Shown: positions 35,032 to 43,199, counted from the first letter of the stretch. The stretch: 64,000 nt of DNA from JANRLL01 sp033762715 (GCA_033762715.1 JANRLL010000007.1:1-64000), one strand, 5' to 3'. Numbers and translations are program-made. Notes: a model not told the origin generated them from the letters alone.

Positions 35032-35133
35032 CGGCGCTCGCGTGCACTAGCACGTAACACGGCTTTGGGGTATGTGCCGGGTAACAGAAACATGCCCCAC
35101 CTAACGCTTCGCAACCAATGATGTCTTGACTAA

Positions 35134-35637
35134 ATGACGACGACCAACGACCATAGCATTATGACCGATGACCTTTTTCACTACCCGAGTTTGATTGACC
35201 ATGCCATGCGCGGCCTTGTGCGTGACGTGCTCAAGCGCGTTGCCGCTCACGGCCTGACCGGTGATCATCATTTCTATATTTCATTCAATACGGAATATCC
35301 AGGGGTGCGTATTTCTGAGCAATTGAAAGCGCGCTATCCCAACGAAATCACCATTGTGTTGCAACACCAATTCTGGGATTTCAAAATTGAAGAGCATCAA
35401 TTCCATGTGACGCTGTCGTTTTCCGGCGTGCCAGAAAAGCTGCTTATTCCATTTGCGGCCCTTACCGCTTTTGCCGATCCTAGCGTAAAATTCGGCCTGC
35501 AATTCCAGCCGACCGATGACCTGCCGATGAACTTTGCCGATGCGAATATCGAGCAAGAGATGATCGAGCCGGTTGAAGGCGCAACCGATGATGGTTCAGC
35601 CGAAGTGATTTCCCTGGACGCGTTTCGCAAAAAATGA
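35134..35637 (+). CDS. sspB: ClpXP adaptor SspB, alpha type
   Basis: Delivers ssrA-tagged proteins to ClpXP. In 167 residues it shows LIDHAMRGLVRDVLKRVAAHG, HFYISFNTEYPGVRISEQLK, EITIVLQHQFWDF and FSGVPEKLLIPFAALTAFADPSVKFGLQF, the SspB fold, then an acidic linker and the C-terminal ClpX-binding tail EVISLDAFRKK. ATG 35161 (MTDDLFHY) is an alternative start; neither has a Shine-Dalgarno. It lies directly downstream of ssrA, linking tag and adaptor. It overlaps the next gene by 4 bases. Confidence 0.93.
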   Translation: MTTTNDHSIMTDDLFHYPSLIDHAMRGLVRDVLKRVAAHGLTGDHHFYISFNTEYPGVRISEQLKARYPNEITIVLQHQFWDFKIEEHQFHVTLSFSGVPEKLLIPFAALTAFADPSVKFGLQFQPTDDLPMNFADANIEQEMIEPVEGATDDGSAEVISLDAFRKK

Positions 35638-35987
35638 ACCGGCTTTTCTTTCTGCTAGCAGCCCTTGGTCTTTTTCAACCCGTGCAGGCCATGGCACAAT
35701 CTGCTTTGCCGCAAGGCGTCTTGCAGACTATTCAGGGCCAAGTCATAGAAGTTGATTTTTCCGATGCTGCGGTAGATGGTCCCATCAAAATCACTGTCCA
35801 ATCTGACGGTGGACAATTGGTTACGGTCTTGGTTGGGGTTTTCCCGCCGCCGCCTTCTGACGCCAAAGACGCTAACCAGTTAAAGGCGGGCGATTGGGTA
35901 GAGGCGCAGGGTTATGTCGTCTCAGGGCGCATGCTCATGCAGGCCCCTTCCGACTATATCCGCCTTATTTCACGCAAGTCGCCATGA
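35634..35987 (+). CDS. Small exported protein of unknown function
   Basis: A 117-residue protein with a signal peptide (MNRLFFLLAALGLFQPVQAMA). The mature part is beta-rich (GVLQTIQGQVIEVDFSD, IKITVQSDGGQLVTVLVG, AGDWVEAQGYVVSGRMLM), resembling an OB-like small barrel. It overlaps sspB and tadA by 4 bases on each side, so it is coupled to both. No family recognised. Confidence 0.65.
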   Translation: MNRLFFLLAALGLFQPVQAMAQSALPQGVLQTIQGQVIEVDFSDAAVDGPIKITVQSDGGQLVTVLVGVFPPPPSDAKDANQLKAGDWVEAQGYVVSGRMLMQAPSDYIRLISRKSP

Positions 35988-36421
35988 GCTTCATGCATGT
36001 TGCCCTTGAGCAAGCGCAGCTTGCTCAATCCCGCGGTGAAGTGCCGGTGGGTGCAGTTATTGTCAAAGACGGCCAACTCATCAGCGCCTCAGGCAATCTA
36101 GTCATCGATTCACACGACCCCACCGCGCATGCCGAGCTCCTTGCTATACGCGCGGCCTGCCAGCTGCTTAAAACCGAGCGTTTGGTCGGGTGCGATCTCT
36201 ACGTGACGCTGGAGCCATGCCCCATGTGCGCGCAGGCGATCAGCTTTGCGCGGATTCGCAGGCTCTATTTTGGTGCGTATGATCCTAAAGGTGGCGGGGT
36301 GGAAAATGGCGCGCGCATTTTTCAGCAAAGCAGCTGCCATCATAAACCTGAAATCTATGGCGGCTTGAATGAACAGGCCTGTGCTGCACTACTTAAGGAT
36401 TTTTTTGCCGAGCTGCGTTAG
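35984..36421 (+). CDS. tadA: tRNA-specific adenosine deaminase
   Basis: Deaminates A34 of tRNA-Arg(ACG) to inosine. From ATG 35984 it is 145 residues: HAE (49-51) with the zinc His and catalytic Glu, and PCPMC (78-82) giving the two zinc cysteines. RGEVPVGAVIVKDG near the N-terminus is typical. The start overlaps the previous stop as ATGA; the longer reading from 35894 does not match the family. Confidence 0.95.
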   Translation: MSFMHVALEQAQLAQSRGEVPVGAVIVKDGQLISASGNLVIDSHDPTAHAELLAIRAACQLLKTERLVGCDLYVTLEPCPMCAQAISFARIRRLYFGAYDPKGGGVENGARIFQQSSCHHKPEIYGGLNEQACAALLKDFFAELR

Positions 36422-36825
36422 CGTGCCTGGCAGGAAGGTTGTTGCGCCCGCTCTTCCATCAGCTTTTGTACATGACACGGTGCGCAGGACTCTATCTCAG
36501 CTTCGCGCTCGGGTGCGCACGATTTAACCACCGAACTGCCGAGTTCAGGCGCGCTGCGTGCAGATGGGGTGGTGGCTGCATGGTTGGAGCAAAATAATTT
36601 ATCCATGATCGGTTCAACGGCCGCGCGCAATGCGCCTAAGGTGCCGAAATAAATGCCGGTCCACAGCACTGACTTAGACATGGTGGCTGCCAAGCCCATA
36701 CCGGTAGCGCCGATCACTGACTCGCCTAACAATCCGGCAATGGGTCCGGCTGCTAATGCAAGCAAGGAGCCGACGCAAAACAGCACGGCCGCCGATTTAG
36801 CAATATTGAAAAACTGTTCGCGCAT
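36418..36825 (-). CDS. Small membrane protein with cysteine-rich tail, unknown
   Basis: A 135-residue protein with two glycine-rich hydrophobic segments (about 10-33 and 42-66: SAAVLFCVGSLLALAAGPIA, TGMGLAATMSKSVLWTGIYF). The C-terminal tail holds five cysteines, including CAPCHV, which reads as CxxCH. A c-type heme site is possible only if the tail is periplasmic, and there is no other support. Its stop overlaps the convergent tadA by 4 bases. Not recognised. Confidence 0.6.
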   Translation of the reverse strand: MREQFFNIAKSAAVLFCVGSLLALAAGPIAGLLGESVIGATGMGLAATMSKSVLWTGIYFGTLGALRAAVEPIMDKLFCSNHAATTPSARSAPELGSSVVKSCAPEREAEIESCAPCHVQKLMEERAQQPSCQAR

Positions 36826-36941
36826 GTCGGTTGGAATCCTGTGATAACTGCAATCAGTGTAGAGCAGCCCGCATGCCGGCGCATGTGAAGATTGCGTTAC
36901 AATATTTTTATTGTAAAAACAATTGGTTGAGGTGGGGTGAC

Positions 36942-37013
36942 ATGGGCAATAGAGCCTTAGCCCTCGCTTTTATAACCCCTTATATTGGCACCATTATTGC
37001 CTCTATTTCCTGA
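36942..37013 (+). CDS. Possible 23-residue hydrophobic peptide
   Basis: ATG 36942 follows GAGGTGGGGTGA, a fair ribosome site, and encodes MGNRALALAFITPYIGTIIA then SIS and TGA. One helix-length hydrophobic stretch suggests a small membrane peptide. It ends 22 bases before the next start (37036). It is too short to judge by codon use. Confidence 0.3.
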   Translation: MGNRALALAFITPYIGTIIASIS

Positions 37014-37035
37014 CCATTCATGTAGGAGGCCGCAT

Positions 37036-37458
37036 ATGCACGTTTCGAATTCCATGCCCGGGCAAAATACCCAAACCAGCGCCACTGGCACTAAAACCCA
37101 ACAAACCGATAATGCTTTTGCAGCACTGTTAGAGGGTACCGGCGATGATCCCGAAGCATTCCTGCATAAAATCACCTCCAACGGTATTAGTGGTTATTGG
37201 AGTTGGCAGATCGAGCAATTACGCAAGAAAATAGCTGCCGAAGTGATGCAAGAAAATAACGTTAGCCAGGAATCGCTCGCGAAAATGGATGACGCTGCTC
37301 GCACCAGCCTGGAGCAGAAAATCATGGATGAAGTCGAGCGCCGCGTGAAAGAGATGGTGGAAAACCAGATGAACAACGAGAAGAAAAATGGGATGCCCAT
37401 TAGGCTAACCAGTGCGGCGACCACCCATAGCCTGATTAGCCTGACGCAGGAAATCTAA
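37036..37458 (+). CDS. Unknown soluble protein
   Basis: A 140-residue protein, mostly helical and hydrophilic: a Gln/Thr-rich N-terminus (about 5-25), NAFAALLEGTGDDPEAFLHKI, then a long charged helix (SWQIEQLRKKIAAEVMQENN, LEQKIMDEVERRVKEMVENQ). TAGGAGG sits 7 bases ahead of the ATG, which fixes the start over 36985. It precedes ettA by 138 bases. No family recognised. Confidence 0.6.
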   Translation: MHVSNSMPGQNTQTSATGTKTQQTDNAFAALLEGTGDDPEAFLHKITSNGISGYWSWQIEQLRKKIAAEVMQENNVSQESLAKMDDAARTSLEQKIMDEVERRVKEMVENQMNNEKKNGMPIRLTSAATTHSLISLTQEI

Positions 37459-37596
37459 AACGCCACGTTAACAGCCGTTTCCTATAATTCACCTCTAGCC
37501 TGCCATTAACCTATTGCCTTACGCTATGCCTAAGGGTAAATCATGAGGTTAATGACGCATGTCAAGAGTTATAAAATGAATTGTTAAGGAAAAACA

Positions 37597-39255
37597 ATGG
37601 CTTCTTATCAATATATCTATGTGATGAAAGATTTAGGCAAGGCTTACGCAGGTGGTAAGCAGGTGCTTAAAGGTATTTACCTGTCATTTTTACCAGGCGC
37701 TAAAATCGGTGTGCTGGGCCCTAACGGTTCGGGTAAATCGACCTTGCTTAAAATCATGGCCGGCATTGAAAAAGATTTCACCGGTGAAGCCTGGGCTGCG
37801 GATGGCGTGAAAGTGGGTTATCTGCCGCAGGAGCCTAAACTGGACGAAAAGAAGAACGTCATCGAAAACGTGATGGATTCGCTGGGCGAGAAGAAAGCGA
37901 TGCTGGATCGCTACAATGAATTGATGGCGAATTACTCCGATGAGATTGCCGATGAAGCTGCCAAGCTGCAAGATCAGATTGATGCCGCAGGCGCCTGGGA
38001 TTTAGAGCGCGAGGCAGAAATTGCCATGGATGCGCTGCGTTGCCCGCCAGGGGATGCCGATGTCACTAAAATTTCCGGTGGTGAACGTCGCCGTGTGGCG
38101 CTGTGTAAACTTCTGCTCGAAAAGCCTGACATGCTGCTGCTTGATGAACCTACCAACCATTTGGACGCCGAGTCGGTGGCATGGTTGCAGCATTTCTTGG
38201 AAAGCTATCCGGGCACCGTGGTGATGGTGACCCATGATCGCTACTTCCTCGATAATGTGACGGGTTGGATTTTAGAGCTCGATCGCGGCCAAGGCATTCC
38301 ATATGAAGGCAATTATTCATCCTATTTGGAGCATAAGCAAAAACGCCTGGCCCAGGAAGAAAAAGAAGAGCAATCCCGCCAGAAGCAGCTGGCGCGTGAG
38401 TTGGAATGGATTCGCCAAGGCGCCAAAGCGCGCCAGAGCAAAAGTAAGGCGCGTATTGCAGCCTATGAAGAATTACTGACCAAAGAAGGCCCAGCGCAAA
38501 TTGGTGCGGCACAGATTGTGATTCCACCAGGCCAGCGCCTCGGCAATTTGGTTATTCAGGCGGAAGGTCTGTCGAAAGGCTTTGGCGATAAACTGCTCAT
38601 CGACAATCTCTCCTTCAGCTTGCCGCCAGGCGGCATCGTTGGTGTGATCGGTCCGAACGGTGCGGGTAAAACCACGCTGTTTCGCATGATCACCGGTGGC
38701 GAGAAAGCCGATAGCGGCACCTTTACCGTCGGTGATTCGGTGAAGCTGGGGTATGTCGACCAATCGCGCGATTCGCTCGATGATAAAAAAACCGTGTGGG
38801 AAGAAATTTCCGGCGGCGACGAAGAAATCTATCTCGGCAAAAAACTGGTGAAGTCGCGTGCTTATTGTTCGAGCTTCAACTTCAAGGGCTCGGATCAGCA
38901 GAAAAAAGTGGGTGTGCTGTCGGGCGGTGAGCGCAACCGCGTGCATCTGGCGAAAATGCTGCGCAAAGAATCGAACGTATTGCTGCTTGATGAACCCACC
39001 AACGATCTGGACGTGGAAACCTTGCGCGCGCTGGAAGAAGCGCTGACCGAATTTGCCGGTTGCGTGGTGGTGATCTCGCATGATCGCTGGTTTTTAGATC
39101 GTATCGCAACCCATATCCTCGCCTTTGAAGGCGATAGCCACGTGGAATGGTTTGAAGGTAACTATGAGGCGTATGAAGCCGATCTGAAGAAGCGCTTAGG
39201 TGTTGATACGCTGGTGCCGACTAAGGTTAAATACCGTCCGCTCAAACGCGCTTAA
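37597..39255 (+). CDS. ettA: Energy-dependent translational throttle protein EttA (ABC-F)
   Basis: Ribosome E-site ABC-F ATPase that gates the first steps of elongation according to ATP/ADP. It is 552 residues with two ABC domains and no membrane part: Walker A GPNGSGKS (41-48) and GPNGAGKT (356-363), signatures SGGERRRVAL and LSGGERNRVHL, Walker B LLLDEPTNHLD and LLLDEPTNDLD. The linker ARELEWIRQGAKARQSKSKAR is the P-site tRNA-interaction motif region, and a short arm lies in the first domain. GGA precedes the ATG. Its TAA is the first base of repeat element 3. Confidence 0.95.
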   Translation: MASYQYIYVMKDLGKAYAGGKQVLKGIYLSFLPGAKIGVLGPNGSGKSTLLKIMAGIEKDFTGEAWAADGVKVGYLPQEPKLDEKKNVIENVMDSLGEKKAMLDRYNELMANYSDEIADEAAKLQDQIDAAGAWDLEREAEIAMDALRCPPGDADVTKISGGERRRVALCKLLLEKPDMLLLDEPTNHLDAESVAWLQHFLESYPGTVVMVTHDRYFLDNVTGWILELDRGQGIPYEGNYSSYLEHKQKRLAQEEKEEQSRQKQLARELEWIRQGAKARQSKSKARIAAYEELLTKEGPAQIGAAQIVIPPGQRLGNLVIQAEGLSKGFGDKLLIDNLSFSLPPGGIVGVIGPNGAGKTTLFRMITGGEKADSGTFTVGDSVKLGYVDQSRDSLDDKKTVWEEISGGDEEIYLGKKLVKSRAYCSSFNFKGSDQQKKVGVLSGGERNRVHLAKMLRKESNVLLLDEPTNDLDVETLRALEEALTEFAGCVVVISHDRWFLDRIATHILAFEGDSHVEWFEGNYEAYEADLKKRLGVDTLVPTKVKYRPLKRA

Positions 39256-39374
39256 ATTCTATTGCTGCTTGCTGCAAATAGGGGTTTTCTGCGCTTCCAG
39301 TGCTCACGTACTGAAATGTACGCTGCGCGCCGGTTCTCGAAATCACCTATTTTTGCTGCGCATCAACGAATTTA
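39253..39374. repeat. Inverted-repeat element 3 (122 bp) with shared core
   Basis: Outer arms TAAATTC (39253-39259) and GAATTTA (39368-39374) are complementary. Inside, AATAGGGGTTTTC pairs imperfectly with GAAATCACCTATT. The centre has GTGCTCACGTACTGAAATGTACGCTGCGC, too long to be chance beside elements at 12499 and 27781 (the core is CTCACGTAC then GTACG). It starts at the first base of the ettA stop and lies before a convergent gene. Confidence 0.7.
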
Positions 39375-39390
39375 TAATTTCTTCGCGCGA

Positions 39391-39951
39391 CTAGCGGGCG
39401 GCTTCGGCGGTGGCTTCTTTGTCGTGATGGTGATGATGGCGCTCTTGCCAACTATCGCGCACGGTTTGCAGCTGTGAAATATCATGCTGCACTTCGTCGA
39501 TTTTCTCGCGGCGTTTGCTGATATGGCGGTATGCACCAATACCGGCACCCAGTGCGCTGAGACCCGCTACCCATCCGGTTGGGTGTTTCATAATATGCGC
39601 TGCCAAACCTTTTTCATTTTGCAGAAAATCTTTGCCCAGTTTGGTCTCTATTTCTTCGGCCAAGCGCGAAAATTCACGTTCAAAGCCAGCCTGTGATGAG
39701 TTTTCTACATTTTCCATCATGCGTTCAGCGCGACGCACTAAATCAGTATGGTCATTTTTTATTTTCTTGGTAAGCGATACCGTAAAGGACACAGCCCCAC
39801 CTACAACAGCGGCAACGCCGGCGGCAAAACCGGTTACCAAACCCGTGCCCACACGTAACGCGCCTTTAATATATTCTGGATTTTGTGCCTTACCCAGCTT
39901 GCGGTTTTTTTCCTCAAGCATGGTGTTTAATACTGTGTCGTTATCTGCCAT
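39391..39951 (-). CDS. Unknown protein with two hydrophobic segments and His-rich tail
   Basis: A 186-residue protein. A charged N-terminus (EEKNRKLGKAQNPEY) leads to a Gly/Ala/Val hydrophobic segment (about 36-60), a charged helix (about 70-115) and a second hydrophobic stretch (WVAGLSALGAGIGAY), then a helix ending in ERHHHHHDKEATAEAAR. The His run is native to the frame. It could bind metal. Not recognised. Confidence 0.55.
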   Translation of the reverse strand: MADNDTVLNTMLEEKNRKLGKAQNPEYIKGALRVGTGLVTGFAAGVAAVVGGAVSFTVSLTKKIKNDHTDLVRRAERMMENVENSSQAGFEREFSRLAEEIETKLGKDFLQNEKGLAAHIMKHPTGWVAGLSALGAGIGAYRHISKRREKIDEVQHDISQLQTVRDSWQERHHHHHDKEATAEAAR

Positions 39952-40155
39952 AAATCCATCCGCTGCGAATATTGTCTATGGGCTGATTATAAGGGGTTGT
40001 GGGTTCATTAAGTGTTAAGTTTCCATGACAATCGCCCATTTTTAGTAACCATTTGAGTTTTCTGGTTATCTATTGCACGCCGCTTGCTAATTATGGGTAT
40101 GTTTAGTCTGGGCCGGAGCCTTTAGTTCTTATTACATATCAGCTAGTTATGCCGA

Positions 40156-40989
40156 TTATGAATAGACATGATCGCTTTCCAATATCTCGGTTTCACCAAT
40201 CATGGGCAGGGTTTTCAGCTCATCATAATAAGGCGTGAAATCCGGCTTGGTGGCATCAAAAAGCTGATCGAAACTATCGATCACAAAATAGGTTTTTTGC
40301 ACATCATCGATGCGGTAATCGGTGCGCATCACTCGCTTTAAATCAAAACCCAAACGCATCGGCACTGGGCTTTCCAGCGCATAGATGGACTCTTTGGCCG
40401 AAGAGACAATGCCTGAGCCGTAAATACGCAAACCGTCATCGGTGGAAATCAGGCCAAACTCCACGGTAAACCAGTAAAGCCGCGCCAAATAGATGAACGA
40501 ATCGAGCCCTTCGGCCTTGACACCGCCGAGGCCAAATTGCTGCATATAGTCAGCAAATACCGGATGAGCGAGCAACGGCACATGGCCAAAAAAATCATGG
40601 AAAATATCGGGTTCTTGCAGATAGTCCATCTTGGCCGGTTCGCGAATCCACCAGGTGATGGGAAATTGGCGCTTGGATAAATGTTCTTGAAATATAGGGC
40701 CTGGAATGAGGCCAGGCACCGGCACCAAACGCCAGCCGGTAGCCTTATCCAGCATGTCCGACACGCGGCGGTAATCGGGAATGCCGCCCTGGGTCAAAAG
40801 TTGTAATTGGGCGATGGCGTCGATATATTCATTACAAGCGCGGCCCTTGAGCAACGGCACCTGACGTTCGCATAGCGAATGCCACATGGCATGATCAGCC
40901 TGGGTATAGTTCGCCGGATCGAAATCAAACGTGTAATCAGGCCGCATATCGGCGGGATGCTCATCTGCTCGCAACATAGACTTATCCAT
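40156..40989 (-). CDS. phhA: Phenylalanine 4-hydroxylase
   Basis: Pterin-dependent iron enzyme converting Phe to Tyr. The 277-residue protein has the iron ligands His131 and His136 in EPDIFHDFFGHVPLL and Glu177 in YWFTVEFGL. It is the compact bacterial form without the regulatory ACT domain. Divergent from hppD with a 65-base spacer holding back-to-back -10 boxes. No pterin dehydratase (phhB) gene is seen. Confidence 0.97.
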   Translation of the reverse strand: MDKSMLRADEHPADMRPDYTFDFDPANYTQADHAMWHSLCERQVPLLKGRACNEYIDAIAQLQLLTQGGIPDYRRVSDMLDKATGWRLVPVPGLIPGPIFQEHLSKRQFPITWWIREPAKMDYLQEPDIFHDFFGHVPLLAHPVFADYMQQFGLGGVKAEGLDSFIYLARLYWFTVEFGLISTDDGLRIYGSGIVSSAKESIYALESPVPMRLGFDLKRVMRTDYRIDDVQKTYFVIDSFDQLFDATKPDFTPYYDELKTLPMIGETEILESDHVYS

Positions 40990-41009
40990 TGGCAGTTATT
41001 CTACAGACT

Positions 41010-41022
41010 ATTATAGTATAAT
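41010..41022. promoter_or_regulatory. Back-to-back -10 boxes of phhA and hppD
   Basis: ATTATAGTATAAT holds a consensus TATAAT on the plus strand (41017-41022, toward hppD) and another on the minus strand (41010-41015, toward phhA). TCGACC lies 16 bases ahead of the minus-strand box as a possible -35. The plus -35 is not clear. The near-perfect symmetry could also be an operator. Confidence 0.5.
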
Positions 41023-41054
41023 TCTCTCGAAGGTCGACCATTAAGGATAAAGCA

Positions 41055-42125
41055 ATGACGAATACAATAAACCCCATGCAAACAGATGGGTTTGAGTTTG
41101 TGGAATATGCGGCGGCTGATCCTGCGCCCTTGGCCCAGCTTTTCACTCAGTTAGGATTTTCTAACATCGCCAAACACCGCTCGAAAAAAGTGACGCTCTG
41201 GCGGCAGGGCGATATTAATTTTATTTTGAATGCGGAAAAAGAAAGCCACGCCGAAGGGTTTTACAATGCGCATGGCTTGTCGGCCAATGCGATGGCGTTT
41301 CGTGTCAAAGATGCGGCTGCTGCGATCAAGCGTGCCAAATCGCTGGGTGCTGAGGTGATCGAGCCCAAAGTAGGGCCGATGGAGCTTGCGATCCCTGCCA
41401 TTCGCGGCATCGGCAATAGCTTGCTCTATCTGGTGGATCGCTACGGCGAGCAGTCGATTTACGATATTGATTTTGTGCCGCTGCCAGGCGTCAACCAAAA
41501 GCCTGAAGGTGTTGGCTTGGCTTATATCGACCATCTGACGCATAACGTGTATCGCGGGCAGATGGATAAATGGGCGGGTTTCTACAGCGATTTATTTAAC
41601 TTCCGCGAGATTCGCTATTTCGATATTGAGGGCAAACTCACCGGCCTGAAAAGCCGCGCCATGACCAGCCCCTGCGGCAAAATCCGCATCCCGATCAATG
41701 AATCCTCTGACGATAAATCGCAGATCGAGGAATATTTGCGCGAATATAAGGGCGAGGGTATCCAACATATCGCACTTGCCACCCACGATATTTACGCAAC
41801 GGTGGAAGCGCTGCGCAAAAAAAATGTGCGCTTCATGGATGCGCCGCCGCAAACCTATTATGATAATCTGGCCAAGCGCGTGCCGCATCATCGGGAAGAT
41901 CTCGCTCGCCTGCAGAAAAATGGCATCTTGGTCGATGGCGCACCCGAATCCAAACCAGGCGCTAATGATGGCGGGATTTTACTACAGATTTTCACCGCTA
42001 CGGTGATCGGCCCCATCTTCTATGAAATTATCCAACGCAAAGGCGATGAAGGTTTTGGCGAAGGTAATTTCAAGGCCTTATTCGAATCGATAGAGGAAGA
42101 TCAGATTAAAAGAGGTGTGTTATAA
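41055..42125 (+). CDS. hppD: 4-hydroxyphenylpyruvate dioxygenase
   Basis: Converts 4-hydroxyphenylpyruvate to homogentisate. The 356-residue protein has two VOC domains. The iron ligands are visible: His160 (YIDHLTHNV), His238 (GIQHIAL) and Glu324 (IFYEII). GGA precedes the ATG. Its product is the substrate of hmgA 10 kb away. The 3' end overlaps the convergent mrp by 20 bases. Confidence 0.97.
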   Translation: MTNTINPMQTDGFEFVEYAAADPAPLAQLFTQLGFSNIAKHRSKKVTLWRQGDINFILNAEKESHAEGFYNAHGLSANAMAFRVKDAAAAIKRAKSLGAEVIEPKVGPMELAIPAIRGIGNSLLYLVDRYGEQSIYDIDFVPLPGVNQKPEGVGLAYIDHLTHNVYRGQMDKWAGFYSDLFNFREIRYFDIEGKLTGLKSRAMTSPCGKIRIPINESSDDKSQIEEYLREYKGEGIQHIALATHDIYATVEALRKKNVRFMDAPPQTYYDNLAKRVPHHREDLARLQKNGILVDGAPESKPGANDGGILLQIFTATVIGPIFYEIIQRKGDEGFGEGNFKALFESIEEDQIKRGVL

Positions 42126-43125
42126 TATCTTTATACGTATCTGTATGGCGGCCTTGATAGGCAGCGCCCGCATCAGCTGCTTCGCGGATGGCGCTATCGG
42201 CTTGAATGGTGCCCAAAAACGATGCGGCGATGTCGCTTGCAAGCTGCTTGCCGCCGCCACTGCCGAATAATTCACCGCTCATATTTTCAATCACGCCTAA
42301 AATTTTTACCCCTAGCTTTTGGAAGGTGAGGGCTGCTTTCATCGCATCGATCACCGCAACCTGCTGTGGTGTGGTAACGATAATAGCGCCGTGTAAAGGC
42401 ACTTGTTGTGCGATGCTAATATGCACATCCCCCGTGCCTGGCGGCATATCCACCAGCAGGTAATCCAGTGGTTCTTGTGCGCTGCCCCAGCGTGTCATGC
42501 GTAGCATTTGCGTGAGTGTTTTGGAAATCATCGGCCCGCGTAAAATAGCCGCACTATCGCCCATGATAAACCCTACCGACATGGCCTTAATGCCAGCGGC
42601 GATGAAAGGCTGCATCTTGCCATCTACGATCTCGGGCTGGCCGGAAAGCCCTAGCAGCCGGGGGATAGACGGGCCGTAAATATCCGCATCCAAAATACCC
42701 ACGCGCTTGCCGGCGGCGTGTAGTGCCCGTGCGAGATTTACCGTGGTGGTGGATTTGCCGACACCGCCCTTGCCGGAGGCGATGGCAATGACGCGCCCGA
42801 TATGCTCTAGGGGTGTTAAATTCCACTGCGCCCGCTCGCGTGGTTGGGTGTAGCCGCTTTGCGGGCTGGGAGGGATAGGATCACTGTTTTGCGCGGTCAG
42901 CACGGCGGTGACCTTGGTAATACCGGGTAAGGCAAGCACCGCTTGCTCGCAGGCATCACGCAAATAGGCTTTTTCTTCTTTATCTTTAGGGTCGATGGTA
43001 ATTAAAAATCCAGCCTTGCCATCGCGGTAAAAAATACCCGACACCAAGCCGCTTTCAATCACGTCTTGGCCGCTTGTGCGATCGATAATCTGGCGTAAAG
43101 CTTCTTTGATGGTTTGTTCGTTCAT
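42106..43125 (-). CDS. mrp: Mrp/ApbC-family Fe-S carrier ATPase lacking the CxxC motif
   Basis: P-loop ATPase for Fe-S cluster transfer, 339 residues: N-terminal MIP18/DUF59 domain (about 5-80), deviant Walker A SGKGGVGKSTTT (117-128), and VDMPPGTGDVHISIAQQVP. In usual Mrp proteins the segment after ENM holds CxxC that bridges a cluster between subunits. Here it reads ENMSGELFGSGGGKQL (from 280), the loop is gone, and only one Cys (59) exists in the whole protein. A cluster-carrying role is therefore doubtful. Confidence 0.9.
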   Translation of the reverse strand: MNEQTIKEALRQIIDRTSGQDVIESGLVSGIFYRDGKAGFLITIDPKDKEEKAYLRDACEQAVLALPGITKVTAVLTAQNSDPIPPSPQSGYTQPRERAQWNLTPLEHIGRVIAIASGKGGVGKSTTTVNLARALHAAGKRVGILDADIYGPSIPRLLGLSGQPEIVDGKMQPFIAAGIKAMSVGFIMGDSAAILRGPMISKTLTQMLRMTRWGSAQEPLDYLLVDMPPGTGDVHISIAQQVPLHGAIIVTTPQQVAVIDAMKAALTFQKLGVKILGVIENMSGELFGSGGGKQLASDIAASFLGTIQADSAIREAADAGAAYQGRHTDTYKDIITHLF

Positions 43126-43199
43126 CGTCTATGACTTGAAATATCCTGTGAATTGTACCTATATAGTGGCAAACATTCTTTCGCGAAAGGGATACGCGC

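Larger units (their letters stand above)
34683..35100 (+). ncRNA. ssrA: Permuted two-piece tmRNA
   Basis: The alphaproteobacterial permuted form. The acceptor piece comes first (about 34683-34765), with T arm CCGGG GGCAGTA CCCGG (34739-34755) and 3' end CGGCTCC-A-CC. The tag piece starts at 34877 (GGGGCCG); its 7 bases pair fully with CGGCTCC (34756-34762), one pair being G-U. The final A of CCA is not encoded. An 111-base spacer (34766-34876) is removed on processing. A pseudoknot GGGGTATGT/ACATGCCCC follows the tag. End coordinates are approximate. It rescues stalled ribosomes with SmpB. Confidence 0.95.

Noticed and set aside
37597..39255. ABC-F protein as an antibiotic-resistance factor
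   Set aside because: The length, short arm and linker match EttA; resistance-type ABC-Fs have a longer linker.
39391..39420. HHHHH run read as an expression-tag contamination
   Set aside because: The His codons are within an intact native gene, not at its exact end, and are followed by 9 more residues and a natural stop.
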